From NCBI GenBank assembly GCA_036971615.1, contig JAYKKR010000001.1, forward strand, positions 1,674,001-1,738,000: a stretch of DNA of 64,000 nucleotides, in the 5' to 3' direction. The notes under the pieces were generated by a model. That model did no database searches and was not told the DNA's origin. It saw only the letters and a program-made list of their open reading frames with translations. The DNA comes from Amyloporia xantha (lineage: Eukaryota; Basidiomycota; Agaricomycetes; Polyporales; Adustoporiaceae). The position numbers and the translations under genes are program-made. This document shows, in pieces, positions 35,441-48,384 of this stretch; within the stretch, counting starts at the first letter, position 1; the number at the start of each line of letters is the position of its first letter.

Positions 35441-36950
35441 ATGTCCATATCCAGAGTTCACACCTACACCTATACCCCCGACAAGCGCTCGGCTCTTCCA
35501 CCAATAATCGAGGGTACCTGCCGCATGGACCGTGTCCGAAAGCGACTGAACGAGATCACCGACGCGATGAGGTTGAAGAGACGTAACCATTCCGCGCCAG
35601 CGGACTTCGTGCCTCTAAACGAGCTGCCCCCAATTGAGGACTCACCTCCAGATTCCGATGACACCGACATCATCATCCCGCCGTCCCTCACCGTCGAACT
35701 CCAGGTGTACATCATCGCCTACCTGCAGTATGACTTGGACGCGCTGATGGTCTGCGGTGCAGTCTGTCGCGCATGGCACAAGTGGTGCGAGCAATACGCA
35801 CCGCGGGCGTGCTACCAGCGGGACGTGACCTTCCGATATCGACGCGAGGTCGTGCGGGTGGGGAAGCAGAAGACCAAGCGGTGGCCCGGGCCCTGGACGG
35901 TCACCTTCCAAGGCGGTGAGGACGGCGAGCGCGTGCCCGTCGCGCACCTGGGGACGTGGGCAGCGACGCAGGCGGGCAGATGGACACGGGTGACCTGGCT
36001 CAGGATCAGAGACGCAGAGTGGCCGCGTGCGGGGGACATGCCGCCGGACGTCTTCCTCCATCTGTCTGCTTATGCCTCCATCACCCGCCTCATCCTCTGC
36101 AACGTCACGTTCCCGACCGTCGCCACCTTTGGTCGTCTCCTCTGTGCTCTTCCGGGCCTGAAGGAGCTCGCCTGCAAGGGTCTCTCCTTCTCGACGCACC
36201 ATTTCCAGCACGATGCGTTCAATCCACGCTGGGACCGCGTGAAACTCTTGAGGGTCGAGTTCCAGGATAGCAGCTCAATCGCCGATGTCACTAATTTCCT
36301 AATGACCACGGGAATATGTGCAAGGCTTCAACGGATCGATTTGGGCTCTCGACGCCATATGGCGCAGCCTTTCCGCGTTGCGGGCTGGGCTTCTGGCAAC
36401 TTACGGCAATTTGTGAGCGTTGCGGGTGCTTCACTTCGTACGCTCCAAATCACCCTCGTCCCTGGCGGTAAGTATTGATTCGTCCGTGATGAATGGAAGA
36501 AGCCCCGCAAAAGCTGACCTCCCATCTCCAGAGTATAACATTGATCTTTCACGTAACAAAAGCCTGAGTAGAGTTTCCCTCATGCTAATCATCGAGAGCA
36601 TCCACTTTGACTTTAGCTGGGTATATCGAGTCTTCTCACCAATCTTTCCCAACGCCCACGTGAAGAGCATTTGGATTTGCTTCGATCTTCGAAGACTGAT
36701 CTTTCCCTCCGATAACGAGGTCTCTGCAGCTCTAACACGACTGGTTAGGGGCTGTTACCATCCACTCGACCGCATCTTGAGGCTTCCGCATATCACTATC
36801 TCATTGCATGTATTAGTCACTAAAGATTGCGAGGATGTCGCCAGGGATGTCTGGACCGGCCTGCTGGCCTCTAAGCCACCGGCGGTGCATAGACCAGGGA
36901 CTCTGCAGTATGTTTCTGTTGTGCTGCGACCACAGATGCAGATTGGCTAA
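35441..36950 (+). CDS. F-box B' protein, copy 2
   Basis: 481 aa from the first ATG; an in-frame ATG at 35525 (MDRVRKRLNEITDAM) is an alternative start. Exons 35441-36467 and 36532-36950; a 64-nt phase-1 intron at the same place as in copy 1. The F-box-like region is near residues 85-125 (SLTVELQVYIIAYLQYDLDA, GAVCRAWHKWC). Family-specific segments HLGTWAATQAGRWTRVTWL and PPDVFLHLSAYASITRL align with the minus-strand gene at 22154-23620. It ends PQMQIG. Together with A' it forms a mirror image of the A-B pair on the left. Confidence 0.82.
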
Positions 36951-37176
36951 GATGACCTCTATTCTTCAGATGCTTCGTGAACATGGACATTAGCGTGATG
37001 AGCAAAGACTATTGGAGTAGAGAAGAATGATGTTTTCTTGTGTTCATAATGTGCACGTCGACACGTATAACTACATGGTACACTGTATGATTTGTCGAAT
37101 ATTAGTGAGTTGACTACATTAATTGCATTCATTTGCTTTACTTCGCTCGATCGCTGAAGCCCCCCACACTCAGCAT

Positions 37177-37988
37177 TCAGCTCTCCAGCTTGCCCAGCAA
37201 CCAGGAACTCCCCAAGATCTCGCCCAAGAACACAGGTGCATGTACCCAGCGCGTCTGCGTCGTCGGCGCAGCGCCAAAGCAGAAGTGCGCCTGCTGCACG
37301 ATCATGAAGGCGACGATCATCGTGAGGCGGTTCTTGTGCGTCAGGTAGCCGGTCTTGGTCACCGTCGGCGAGAAGGTCGTGTAGACCCACAAGCCGAGGC
37401 CGAAGATCGCCACCTCGGCGACGAAGTTGAAGAACGGGTAGTTGAAGAGCCCGGCGCCGTATGCGTTCGAATCGTGCGGCGTGATCTTGACGTCTGCGAG
37501 GTGAGACAGGTACAGCGTCAGTATTCCCAGGTGTGGTAGGGAGGAAGACGAGGAAGCACGCACCCTCACGATGCGATGGCCATTCGAGTAGGAAATGGCT
37601 CGCGGCGGCGGCGGTGATGACTGCTACATCGCTCAGGCCGACCTTTGCACTCGGCCTGAGAGCCTTGTAGCCCGCGGCGAGGGCGACCCCTGCTGCAGCC
37701 ATGCCGGCGAGAGAGTGGCTGTACGGGTAATCGTTCGTGTAGGGGAAGCAGCCGCCGATGCGGTTGGCAATGTCGGTGTCGAGGTTGAAGGACTCGAGGC
37801 CGACGAACTGGAGGAGGAAGAAGACAGCATCGGACGCTGCGCCGGCGAGGCAAAGGACGGAGAGGGGAATGCCTGGTGCGAAGGGCTTCGCGACGAGGCC
37901 TGGGTGGGTGAAAGGTGAGTTTTTCCGCGTTATACATGGAAAAGGGGGCGGACTGGGACACACCTGAAGCATAGTGGGCGATCCACAT
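37177..37988 (-). CDS. Small multi-pass membrane protein, unknown function
   Basis: 225 aa. Exons (minus strand) 37964-37988, 37564-37899 and 37177-37493; introns of 64 and 70 nt. About five to six hydrophobic segments are visible: PGIPLSVLCLAGAASDAVFF, a glycine/alanine-rich AGMAAAGVALAAGYKAL, VAVITAAAASHFLLEW, FFNFVAEVAIFGLGLWVY, IVAFMIVQQAHFCFG and FLGEILGSSWLLG. Conserved-looking polar spots include HSLAG, EWPSH and THKNRL. The 25-nt first exon contributes MWIAHYAS, which is partly hydrophobic. I do not recognise the family; it may be an ER or vacuolar membrane protein. Confidence 0.75.
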
Positions 37989-39148
37989 TGTGATGAATTA
38001 CAGAAAGACAAGCGGGATACAAATGAAGTTCGTTACAACAAGTTCAGGTCGTGTAAAGGTCGTGAGACGATAAGGTGAGAGAAAGGTTTTGGAAAAGGGA
38101 GGGCTGGTCCCGTTGAAATAGTGAGCCGAGGAGGGCGTCGGGGCATGGTACATCAGCGATGACATCACCGGCGACGACGAGTCGTCATGGAGCGGAGGTC
38201 AGTGAGCGAGCACGGCGCCTCGGATTCGCCGTGGATGAACATTCCGACGCACCTCTTCTCCATCCTCACTCAGTAGGACTCCCGGTGTAGGAGGGGTCGG
38301 CCGCCCAGTTTGACCCACAGACGGAACTCACACTCGTCGGCGTACCGGTCGATGTCAGTGACGTCCGGCACGCCTGTTGGCTGCACATTCACTCGGAAGA
38401 AAATCCCATATTGAAACCCGGCTTCAGGGGTCTCGGGCACATGAGCATCACACAATTCGGGTATGGATATGGACCGCTAGAGTTGTCGACACCTTCCCGC
38501 TTCAGCGTCCATTAAGCGCCAAAGACGGTCCATTCAATTTCACCCTCTTCTGCGTGTCGTAGATCGATATCTCATTCATGTCACACACCAAATGAAATAA
38601 TGTAACTTTTTATTACACTAAAAATCTCAAAAGGGGCTACAACATGCAGTCAATGTACACTACTTTATGGCAGGATGCGAATGGCAGATGCATGCACGCA
38701 AGCGACAGAACGGAACAATCATCAACATCAATAGAGAATAAAGTATCGAGAATAGATAGCAATGGGGCTTTGCTCTCGGCATGGCACAGTGAATGGGGGA
38801 GGCGTAAACGGTATGGCTGGGGATTATGATACCAATCAACAAGTCATCATGAGTACCTTACGTGCGACTATGCATGCATGGCGAGTGCGGATGCGTGACC
38901 GCGAAGTTATAACGCGATAATTAGGACTGGACAGTAACAATGACGATGGAAGTGCAGAGCGATGGGAAGAGCGACAAAGCGCACATGCGACAATCTGGCA
39001 ATGCGTGTAGGCAGTTCAATCTGTCCGACATTACAATGTGAATCTGAAAAAACCCCGTCAGCGACCGCACCGTCTTTTCAGAGCGCATACACGCACAATA
39101 GTTACTTCTTTTGATTTCCCGTTTTCGTCTAGCATGCTGTGTCGAGCA
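37989..39148. other. Intergenic, no gene recognised
   Basis: Promoter side of the membrane-protein gene, then the 3' flank of the homeodomain gene. AT-rich from about 38560. Short open frames show no domain. Confidence 0.4.
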
Positions 39149-41357
39149 TTACCGCACGACGTGATGGTGGAAGCTCAACAACAACAGCGCGTCCTCGACC
39201 TTCACCCCCGTCTCCATTGGGGCCGCCTTCCGCCCCATCACACTCATCCCGACGCTCATGGCGTCCCGTCCAACGACCGCCTTTCGCACAACAGTTTTTT
39301 CGAGAATGCTGTCCTTGCCCAGTTCCGACACGCTCACTGAGGGCGGGGGCGAGGACTCTGGGCTCGGCGTGACCGCCTCCTGGTAGTCCTCCTCGCTGCC
39401 CATGTGCGAGTCCGCATCGGGGTCGGGATCCGAATGCGAGTGTCCACTAGACGAATGCATGACCGAGTGCACGCCAGGGCGACTCAGAGGCGGGCCGTAG
39501 GGCCGTCCGTGCGGGTGCAAACGCATAGCGTCCCTGTGAGCCTGCGCAGGCGGCATGGCGGCGTACACCGGGAGATCCGTCATGTACACGTCCGCATCGT
39601 CAAACCCGTACGGTAACGGATGCGCCCCATGCATGAGCGGCGACGGGGCAGTGGACGCCGACACAACCGAGTGCATTGGCGTCCCCGCGCGGGACACGCT
39701 CCTCGAGTGCACATTGTATGTCGCGAGACTGACGTCGTCAGCATCAACGTCCATGTCCGCATCATGGTCCGCGTCGCCGTCCTCCAACTCGCCGTCCTCG
39801 AGCTCGTCCTCCTCTCCGTCCTCCCCATGCACGCCCCGTGCCCGCGCCCGCTTCCGTGCGGTCTGCCGCAGATTGCGGAACCAGTTCGTCACCTTCCCGA
39901 CGTCCATACCGATCTCGCGCGCGATCGCGCTGCGCTCCTCGATGCTGGGCGTCGGCGTGCGGCGGAACAGCTTTTTGAGTGCCTCGAGCTGATGCGGCTC
40001 CGGGCGCGTGCGGCGGGGGCGGACATGATCGCGCGCGCCGTGTGACCGATCAGAGGGCGTTCGGTAGGGTGTTACACGGGGTGAAGACGGCCTCGAGGCC
40101 GAGTGGGTAAAGCTGTGATTGTGACTCCGGCTAGCCGGTGCAGCGCTGGACGAGCGACGAGCCCGAGGCGCAGGAACGGAGGCGGCAGAGTGCTGTTGTA
40201 AAAGAGCTAGAGAGGGATGCAGTGTGGCGGGGGGAACAGAGAGCGAGGGGTGTGCGGCACTGGCGGCAGGCGGGAAGGGGGAGAACGTGCGTGCTCTGGA
40301 CGAGGCGCCAGAGTGGGAGGCAGAGGAGGCCATGGCAGCGGCGTGAGCATCTTCCTCTTCTCTGCGCTTCTTGGCGATGCTACGCTGATTTTGGAACCAA
40401 TTTGTGACAGATTGGTATTTCCTGTGATTGAGAAGGATATATATCAGCGACCGTACACAAACTTCAATATGATGGGCCACAGATGGCACTAGGCGCCCAT
40501 AAAGATCGACGGAATAGGCAGTTGAGTGGCAGACACAGCGCGCGGTGGCTGATATGCATGAATAGACGTCAAATACTCACATGCCGATCCTGTCGCCGAG
40601 GTCTTCCCTCTCTTCTCGTGATGGATGCGGATTCATTTCATACAACTTTCGCAACTCCTCCGTTTGAGCTGCAGTCGGTCTTGAACGTCCCTTCCGCGGC
40701 AGATGGTTCTCTGCCTCGAATAGATGCTTGTGTTGCGGGTTGCCGGCATAGAACAATGATTGTTGTTGCGGATGCTGAAGACCTCGCGACAGATACTCCT
40801 CGTCCGAGTAGTCCTCGTACTCATGCGGCGATTGTGATAGCGAGCCAATGCCCGGGGGTGCTGAAACGGACGCAATAAGGGCAGAAATAGGGGGAAGCTC
40901 TACCGAGCTGCCGTTCTTGCTACTGTTGCTCGAACTAACGCCGGTGCTCGGGCCATTGTTCAAAGCTGTCGAGGATCCTTTGTGCCGTTTCTTGGACGAT
41001 GCCCGCTTGTTCTGGAACCACGAATTGACAGTTTTCGTCTCCCTGAAGACGGGATGAGCCGTGCAGGCCCAGTATGAAAGACAAAAATAAAGTGGGTGCT
41101 CACATTCCGAGACGCTCTGCCAAGGAGGTACGTTCCTCGAGCGAGGGATGCTCGTTTTTCTCATATAGCTCGTTCAATGCGGCGAGCTGAAAAGCCGAAT
41201 GGCGGTGTCTGGGTTTCTTGGGCTGCTCAGAGCGCTCCTGGGCGGTGTTGGTGCTCATGGCTGGGCTAGTCGGTTTGCCGTTGCTCTTCTTGGGCGGGGG
41301 AGTGGGAGCTGGTGACGGAGCTGAAGGCTGAGACCATGCAGGGAAGGGGGGCTGCAT
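39149..41357 (-). CDS. Triple-homeodomain transcription factor
   Basis: 662 aa. Exons (minus strand) 41104-41357, 40581-41042 and 39149-40421; introns of 61 and 159 nt. Three homeodomains are visible. The first starts at about residue 47 (PRHRHSAFQLAALNELYEK) and ends with WFQNKRASSKKR. The second (RPTAAQTEELRKLYEMN) ends with WFQNQRSIAKKR. The third (RTRPEPHQLEALKKLFRR) ends with WFRNLRQTARKR. Helix 3 with W-F-x-N is kept in all. Both introns interrupt the first two homeodomains at the same codon, the Met before helix 3, in phase 2; the third has no intron. A Ser/Pro-rich linker and an acidic, His/Asp-rich C-terminal region follow. It is a nuclear DNA-binding protein; targets are unknown. 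Such proteins can act in fruiting-body development in mushrooms (family knowledge). Confidence 0.9.
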
Positions 41358-42584
41358 GGAGGGAGGAGAGAAAAGAGGATGGGAGAAGGATGAGCAGGAG
41401 CGGTGACAAAGCGCAGGCTATAGGGGGTGGGCAGTTCGGCTCTTAAAGAGAAAATTAAGCAGGTGGACACTTATACAGCAGTCATCCGAGTTGAGCAACT
41501 ATCCCACGGTACTTGCAAGTACCATTCGCTCGTCCACCCGGTGTCGGCCGTTCCTCGCTCTCATCCGCCCGGATGAAATCCTCTTTGTCTCTATTTTCCG
41601 GCTCACACTCCGCATCGATGCCGGAGCCCCCATCGATGCTGCTGCTCAGCACTCGCTCTCCTCCGACTCTCTCTCAATGCCGACCTCAATTTGATGGAGA
41701 AAACAGGAATGGTCAAAGAAGATACGCTCGGAACTGTAAGATGGTTGTGCCTGTGTGCTCATAAATGACCATCGCCCATCGGTTGCTCTCCGAGCACGTG
41801 GCTCATTGCATTACTGATGGCTGCATCCACTCCTTATGGGCGTCTCCTTTTAATGGCCCCGCCCCATATGATATCCCCCGCGTCTGCAGGCTTATCGCTC
41901 GTCTCTCATCCGCAGTGAATACCGGTACCACCATTCTCACCAACATACAGCCCTCTATATCCGCACGCAGACCACGGCGCACACTCGTTGTCGTATATCG
42001 TATCTTTCAATGCTGTCCATGCCGCCGCCGGCGCTGGTCCACTCAAACTGAAAAATAAGCGATCTGATACGATCTCGGATGTGCACTCTTCCCGTACTCA
42101 TCTCGATGACGTGAACCGCATACAATCCGGTTCCCTCGGTTCTGCACCATTCATGCGTCACCTTGACTGACTTTAGTGCAGACACTGCGGAGAGTGCACT
42201 GCTCTTTTCCAATTCACGACGGACACCACCAGGTCCACCACTCCGTGCTTCGGACCTTCGTCTCATAACACGCGTATCAAACTGACAATGGAACTTTCAC
42301 CGAGCCTGTTTCCTGGTTATATTTGGATCTGCACCTGTCCGACATGCCGGATACCAACAAACTCATGACATTTGATATCACAACCACTAAGCATGTTATA
42401 GTGGGTCGATGCATAATTTCACAGCATTGTCAGAGATGCTTAGCGCGAGACGGGGGCCGTGCTGTCGTTAATCACTGTGTAACGTATATTGTACATGGTG
42501 TGCTACTTATATGTCTCCAGGGCAAGCGTCTCTCCTATTAAGTCTCAGGCGTGGCAGAACCAAGCCTGGCATGAGAACGTATCA
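41358..42584. other. Intergenic: promoter of the homeodomain gene, 3' flank of pantothenate kinase
   Basis: About 1.2 kb without a convincing gene. A long promoter region would fit a regulated transcription factor. No known operator was recognised. Confidence 0.4.
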
Positions 42585-44398
42585 TCACGACGACTCTTCC
42601 TGTTCTTCCCCGATGTTCTTGATCCATGCACCAATCGCTCCTCTAGCGAAGTGAAGCCCGTGAGTATCGAAGGATGCCATTCGGCAGAAACATGGCAACT
42701 TACAAAAAGCCTTCATGCCGCAGAAACAGCGCGCGCTTCGTGCCCTTGCTCCAAAACCTGATAGCGTATGAGAGTGTGCTGATAGTCGCCGCATGGCCTG
42801 CATAATGTACACGCGATCAGTCAGATGCTATGTGAGATTTATAGCAGCGGAGCGGTGACGTACCCCGGATATAGAATCCTCCAAAGTAGATGCGGTCGAG
42901 ATTATACTTCTCCGCGTTCATGTATCTGCATCAGCAGTCCGCCTCAGTACAAAGCACTTGACACCGCATTTCATATGCGGAGCAACAGGTGACCCACGCT
43001 ATCTGCCCGATGTTATTCGACACCGCGTACAGCAGGCTCTTGCTGATGTCTTCTGGTGTGAACGTTCCCTTCTTCCCATGGTTCTTGAACACCTTGCCGA
43101 ACGAACTCGCAATCATCGTCGATTTGAGGCCGAGTTTGCTGTAGTCTTGGCCATATATATCCCCGACGAGCATGTCCACCTGCGAGTTATCGCCCTTCTC
43201 CGATAGCTCCAAAATCTCTGCAAGCCGCTCGGACCGTGTAGCGATGCACAGGCAGAATGAAACTCACCGTCAAACGTAGTCGCAGGCGTTAACAAGCTCA
43301 ACAGCCCCCAAAGCGTCCCTCCGCCCAGACTCGTCCCACTCACACGCTCAAATGATCCATCCTCGTCCACTCGGATGATCGACACGCCTGAGCCGATGTT
43401 CACGAGCAAGCATGGTAGCTGGGGTGTCGGGTGTGCCTCGAATGTCACTGCATATTTTGGCGGGTCTGGGCTTGGACGCTCAAATACCCCTGCAGGCGGT
43501 GGGTGCGAGACCGCGCTGATCAGCTCGTCTGAGAAGTAATAAACCTCGTCCGGGATCAGGGTAATGAACTTCAGTCCCTCGATCAGGCACTCCATCTCGT
43601 CCTCCCTGCGCACCTCCACGAGCAGCTCCTGCCCGAAGAGTTCGTAGAACTTATGTGCGCCCCCGCCTGTCGCCATGATCTTCACGCCGCGGCGCATCTC
43701 CTCTATCGAAACGCCATTGAGTTTCGCGCTGCGCTCGATCAGCCCCTGAATGAATGCCACGCAGTCGTCGATGTGCTCCGTCTCGAATCGCTCGAAGTTG
43801 AGTTGTCCGCCAGGGAAGTGTTGCACGGACACTCGCCGTAGTAATGACTCGTGCAGGATGCTGTGGTCGAGGAAGGGGTACTCGGTCGGGGCTGTGCCCG
43901 TGTGCCCATTCTGGGGATCCAGGACGGCAGGCGTGAGCGCGCCATTGACTTTAGAGTTCGATTTGCTTGCTATTGGCGGCGAGGCGGACACAGGGGTGTC
44001 TCTGGGTGGGGAAGAGGATATTGGCGATGAGAGGTCGCTGACATTGCTGGAACCTCTCGTTGCTGCTATCGACGGCGATCTAGGCGGATCTGGAGATCGT
44101 GTAAAGTAGACGACTTTCGCCAGTGAACCGCCAATCTAGACGAAAGGCCATCAGTATGCGATTTGGATTGCGTGCTCGGGAGCGGGTCTTACGTCTACTG
44201 CAATGTGTGAGACGGGCTCGATGTAATTGGGCAAGTAAATGCCCCTGCTGTCTCGAGTCTACCACAACCGTCAGAAACGAATGCATCTACTTACCGACTT
44301 GGTACTGAGCTTACCTCTGGCGACTCCTCATCCAGAATTAGCGCGCCCTGCGTATCGACGTGAATAGCCTTTGCTGTGGGTAATGAGGGCCCTGACAT
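42585..44398 (-). CDS. CAB1: Pantothenate kinase (eukaryotic type II)
   Basis: Phosphorylates pantothenate in the first step of CoA synthesis. 483 aa in seven exons (minus strand): 44315-44398, 44193-44258, 43268-44135, 42998-43217, 42864-42925, 42704-42797, 42585-42642. Motifs are HIAVDIGGSLAKVVY (phosphate-binding loop, split by an intron after Asp), KIMATGGGAHKF, LLVNIGSGVSI, SGTSLGGGTLWGL, VGDIYG and the end box RIYFGGFYIRGH. A fungal insertion rich in Ser and Pro (RSPDPPRSPS onward) follows the first loop. The N-terminal 28 residues carry a short extension (MSGPSLPTAKAI). The C-terminus is short and acidic (EEQEESS). Yeast Cab1 is 367 aa; the extra length is the insertion. Confidence 0.94.
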
Positions 44399-44991
44399 CT
44401 TTAGGCCTGCGAGGGATCACTAAGACTGTACGTTACAGGGCTGGTGAGGATCTGCTGCGGTACGGCGAACACTTGTGGAAAGAGTATCAGCGTCTGCGCT
44501 CGCCCGACTAAACGGGGATACCACTATATGCAGAGGGGGTTCTCGAGGAGACAGTTTGATAGATGTTGGGGAAGGTCCGCAAGGTACGATTAAGTTCGCC
44601 TGAAGCTGGGGGTGGTCGTACGACACCCCACAAAATCGAGCGACGATGCCCTGAGCGCAGCGAGCGTGTCTGAGCGGGACCGCGGAAGCTGCATGGTGTG
44701 CTTTTGTGAAGGGACGGTGGAACGACTGCAGACGAAGACTGTAGCCGACTATGGCCGATCAACGAATTTGAGGCATTTTTCTCACTGAACACTTGTCGTC
44801 GAGACTCGTCCTGTGAGAAGTCGTCGTCGAGACTGTCCTTGAAGACATCTTGCGCTCTCATGCACAAATAGATAATGGAAATTCACACCGAGCCTCCGAG
44901 TTTAAACCAATGCATCCCACACGGTGACCTCGTCTGAACTTGGTATCAACGATACACACATCCACCATATACATGTAGTATGCAACCAGGC
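44399..44991. other. Intergenic: pantothenate kinase promoter and gamma-COP 3' flank
   Basis: Both genes read leftward, so this is promoter for one and 3' flank for the other. A minus-strand frame at 44508-44867 has no recognisable domain. Confidence 0.4.
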
Positions 44992-47900
44992 TCAGCCTCC
45001 AACGGCGGCCACCACCAGATTGCATGCCTGCTCCTGTTCCGCACGCACGCCCAGCTCCAGTGTCACACCCTGTGCCTTCGAGTAAGTCATCCGACATCGC
45101 ACGAGCACCTTCCCGCCCCCTCCGGCGACCAGTCCAGACAGCTGCAGCGTGTGTACGGTCGGCGATTGAGGATCCTCTGTTCCACCGAGTGGCTGCATGT
45201 TCAGGATCTCGATAATCGAGTCGCATGCCGCTATTGAATGACAAATCAGACGCATACGGTTCAAGGGAAACAATATGCTTACCTTTCATCGACTCCATAC
45301 TGGAAAGCGCGAATGTTTCTGTCGCAGAAGCACCTCCACGTAGACGGTCCCACTCCGATGCGAATGTAACATAGCTTGGCAAGATGTAATCTGCAGCCGC
45401 CAGTTCCGTCTCCTCCAGCTGATACTCGTCCTCGTAGCCTTCTTCCTCTGGCTCGCCGGTCGAAGGATCCACCTCCTTGCTCACGAATTTGAGCGTACAT
45501 TGGAACGAGGCTGTGACATAGTCTTCTGGGCTGTCGCGCGTAAACGAGACATAGACGATCCCCGGAGAACTCGCAATCGAGAGGCTCGGCAAGGGCATAA
45601 TGAAATCTTCTGTCAGATCGGACTCCGTCTGGGGCTGCATGACAACCGACACCTGCTCCAGTACTGTATCTGGAATGGTATTTGATACATTGAACTGGCA
45701 GACAAATGGATCAGCGGAACAACTTTAGAAGGCTGGCGGCTACTGCCCGTACCTGGAATACGATATGCTCTTTGAAGATGTGTTTGACACATGACACCTG
45801 ATATTCGGTCTCTGCCTCTGTGAGCTGGGCAGGTTTGGTGCTGCTGTTGAGCACAGGACCATATGATGCCAACTCCGGTACATCTCCAAGTTGTTGCGCG
45901 TATGCTGATTGCGTCTCTGCTGCTGTCTGCGGTGGAGGTGTCGCTGCTTTTGACGTGGATGGCACTCCGATTGTTTCCAAGCTGTTTGGACGTGCGACCT
46001 CTTTCGCTGCTTGCTCTCTGCTGATCTTGGGTATTGAAGTCGCATCAAATGGAGTCTCGACAGCGTCAGGGTCACTCATGTAGGAGACCAGTTTGGATTC
46101 GAGCGCCGAAAGGGAAAATACTGACTCTGAATGATGCATGTCAATACCGACACTGTGCATATGATAAAGTCGACACTTACCTTCTTTGACATACGTTGTC
46201 GCCAGTGGAGGCTCCTCATACACTTTCAGGTACATGGCAGCTCTGTCGCGCACTTCGTCGTCCACGTCGTCCAAGCACCTAGCTCGCGACATGAGATTCA
46301 TTAAGACGGTCGCAGCGTAATGATCATCAACCTACCGTCGAAGTAAAACGTTGACACTCTTGCTCAACTTCTCATCGAGCCCGTTCAGCCCAAATTTGGC
46401 CAAGCTGGCTACAGCAGCCGCCCGAACGGTTGCGTTTTCCAGTACAACCCGGTTGTAAATGTAGCGAATGTATTTTGTTGGTTGTGGCGCCTTCGGGCCC
46501 TCAACCCCAAGTAGATGGAGGATGCGGACGGACAACTTGGTAAATTCACAATCCTCAATAAATTCGCATAGGTGCGAGAGGGCTTGTTCCTTGCATTCGC
46601 CGATGAATTTGATCATGTCGAACATGGCCTCGACGACTGCTCGTTTGAAGTCATAACCGCCCTCATCGCGCAGCACACCAGACAAGAAGGAGAGCATCGA
46701 AGCATGCTTTGCAGGGAACTTGAGGCAAAGCGAACGAATGGCGTCGACGATGATAACCTTGAATTCGTCACTGATTTCGCTCATGAAGCCTGTAATCTGT
46801 TTCATTAGGCGATCCACAGAGGCCTCGTTACCAGTCTTTTCACGCAATCAGCGTGGTCCAAAAATGCGACAACACATGGACTGACCTTGAGTAGAGTGGT
46901 AATGGCATATGTGGCAACACTCCTGTTAGAGTCCGAGATCAGGTTCTCCAAATCCATGTTGCAGGCGGCGACACTAGCGGGGTGAGTGAGGGCAAGCGCG
47001 GCAAGACTCCGAGTTGCAGCGAATTTTAGAGTAGATTTAGGCGAGGAGAGGAAGAGCTGCAGGACTAACGGGCGCGTTAAAGCGTAGTCTGGAGGCAACA
47101 ACTCGGTGCACGCGCACCTGCGATAGATCTCGTTAGTTGCGATGCCGAAACACCTTTCATCTCACAGATTGCCCGGGCAGCCTCGAGATTGACCATGTCG
47201 CTTTTATGTCGCAACCACCCTTCTAGAAGCTCGAACATCTGTCTCTGTACACTGCAAGCGCGAGTTCAGGACAAAACCAATTGAGTGTAATGATCGCCCT
47301 TACTTGGGATCTTCTTCCATCACCTTTGCAGCGTAGCGAATAAGCATACAGAGTGCCATTGGGTTCTTGAGCGTGATACCAGCTCCAGACTTCCCGCCGC
47401 CAAGCTGCTGTATCATTTTCGTCACCGCCATGCGATCCTGTTGACGAATCAAGTAGAGCAGACCCAGCGCGTGATATTGCGTGACATTACTTGTGGACGG
47501 AATGGACTGGTAACCGCCGTTCGACGGTGCAGACGAGCCTCCCCATCCAAGGTAGGAGTTTGAGGGGCTGCCACCGAAGAATGACGAGGACGATTTCGCG
47601 TTCACAGCCTCTTGTGCCTCATTGACCCATCGCCGGACAACGTCCTTCGCCGCTGGGAAGAGGTGGTATGCGGAGACAAGAGCAGCAGATGAGATTGACG
47701 GGGTCTTGTCCACTATTGCGGCCTTGAAGAATCGTTCTACACCTTGAGCCATTGAAGGCTTCGAGCAATCATTGAGAGAACATAGCTGGACGGGCGCAAG
47801 GATCACATACATCTATAATACGGCATAACGCACGGATAGCATTTGGTCTGTATATCACTTCGGAATTTGGTTGCATGTCCTTCATGATACTGCTAGTGAC

Positions 47901-48257
47901 CATTATGACATCCTCCGCGGTGTTAGCCAGCTCCTTGATAGTCAAGTACACCATCTGTCGCAGCGCACTCTGCACACCAGTTCCACGGTGAGGGAATAAG
48001 AACAGTGGACGAATTGCTACACTCACATCCTTGTGTTGGAATAGCTTCGTCGTTCCGAAGAACAGCGTCGTCGCCTCCTGGGTACCGAAAGTCTCTCCGA
48101 CATAGAGAAGATACACAATACGAGTGAGCAGGGCTCTACATTTCCGGGGGCTGATGGGAGAGTCATTGAATACGCGTGCTTCCTGTAGTACTGTAGTCTT
48201 GTTGTTGTAGTAGGCACTGAGCCCATTTTCTTCATCTTTCTTGGATGCAAGAGACAT
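44992..48257 (-). CDS. SEC21: Coatomer subunit gamma (gamma-COP)
   Basis: COPI coat subunit for Golgi-to-ER retrograde transport, about 922 aa. Exons (minus strand): 48027-48257, 47811-47969, 47304-47758, 47154-47251, 46886-47088, 46336-46835, 46181-46278, 45753-46126, 45283-45694, 44992-45230. Adaptin-like alpha-solenoid repeats fill the N-terminal 550 residues, with conserved boxes such as [46 protein letters not shown] and [19 protein letters not shown]. After an acidic linker comes the appendage (ear) domain: [19 protein letters not shown] and, at the end, [15 protein letters not shown]. The junction 47154/47088 is uncertain: an acceptor at CCTCCAG gives an in-frame join, but the stretch is shorter than in other species. 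A tRNA gene lies 127 bp upstream of its start. Confidence 0.94.
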
Positions 48258-48384
48258 GATGGACTATAGCTTGTGTGGGCGCCGGCTAGCGCGACGTGGT
48301 CGGTGCAATGCAATGGTCGGTTTGAGTCTTGTGTGCTCGCGAAAGCATTGGTGATATAAAAGTTATGCTGATGAGCGCTCATAC

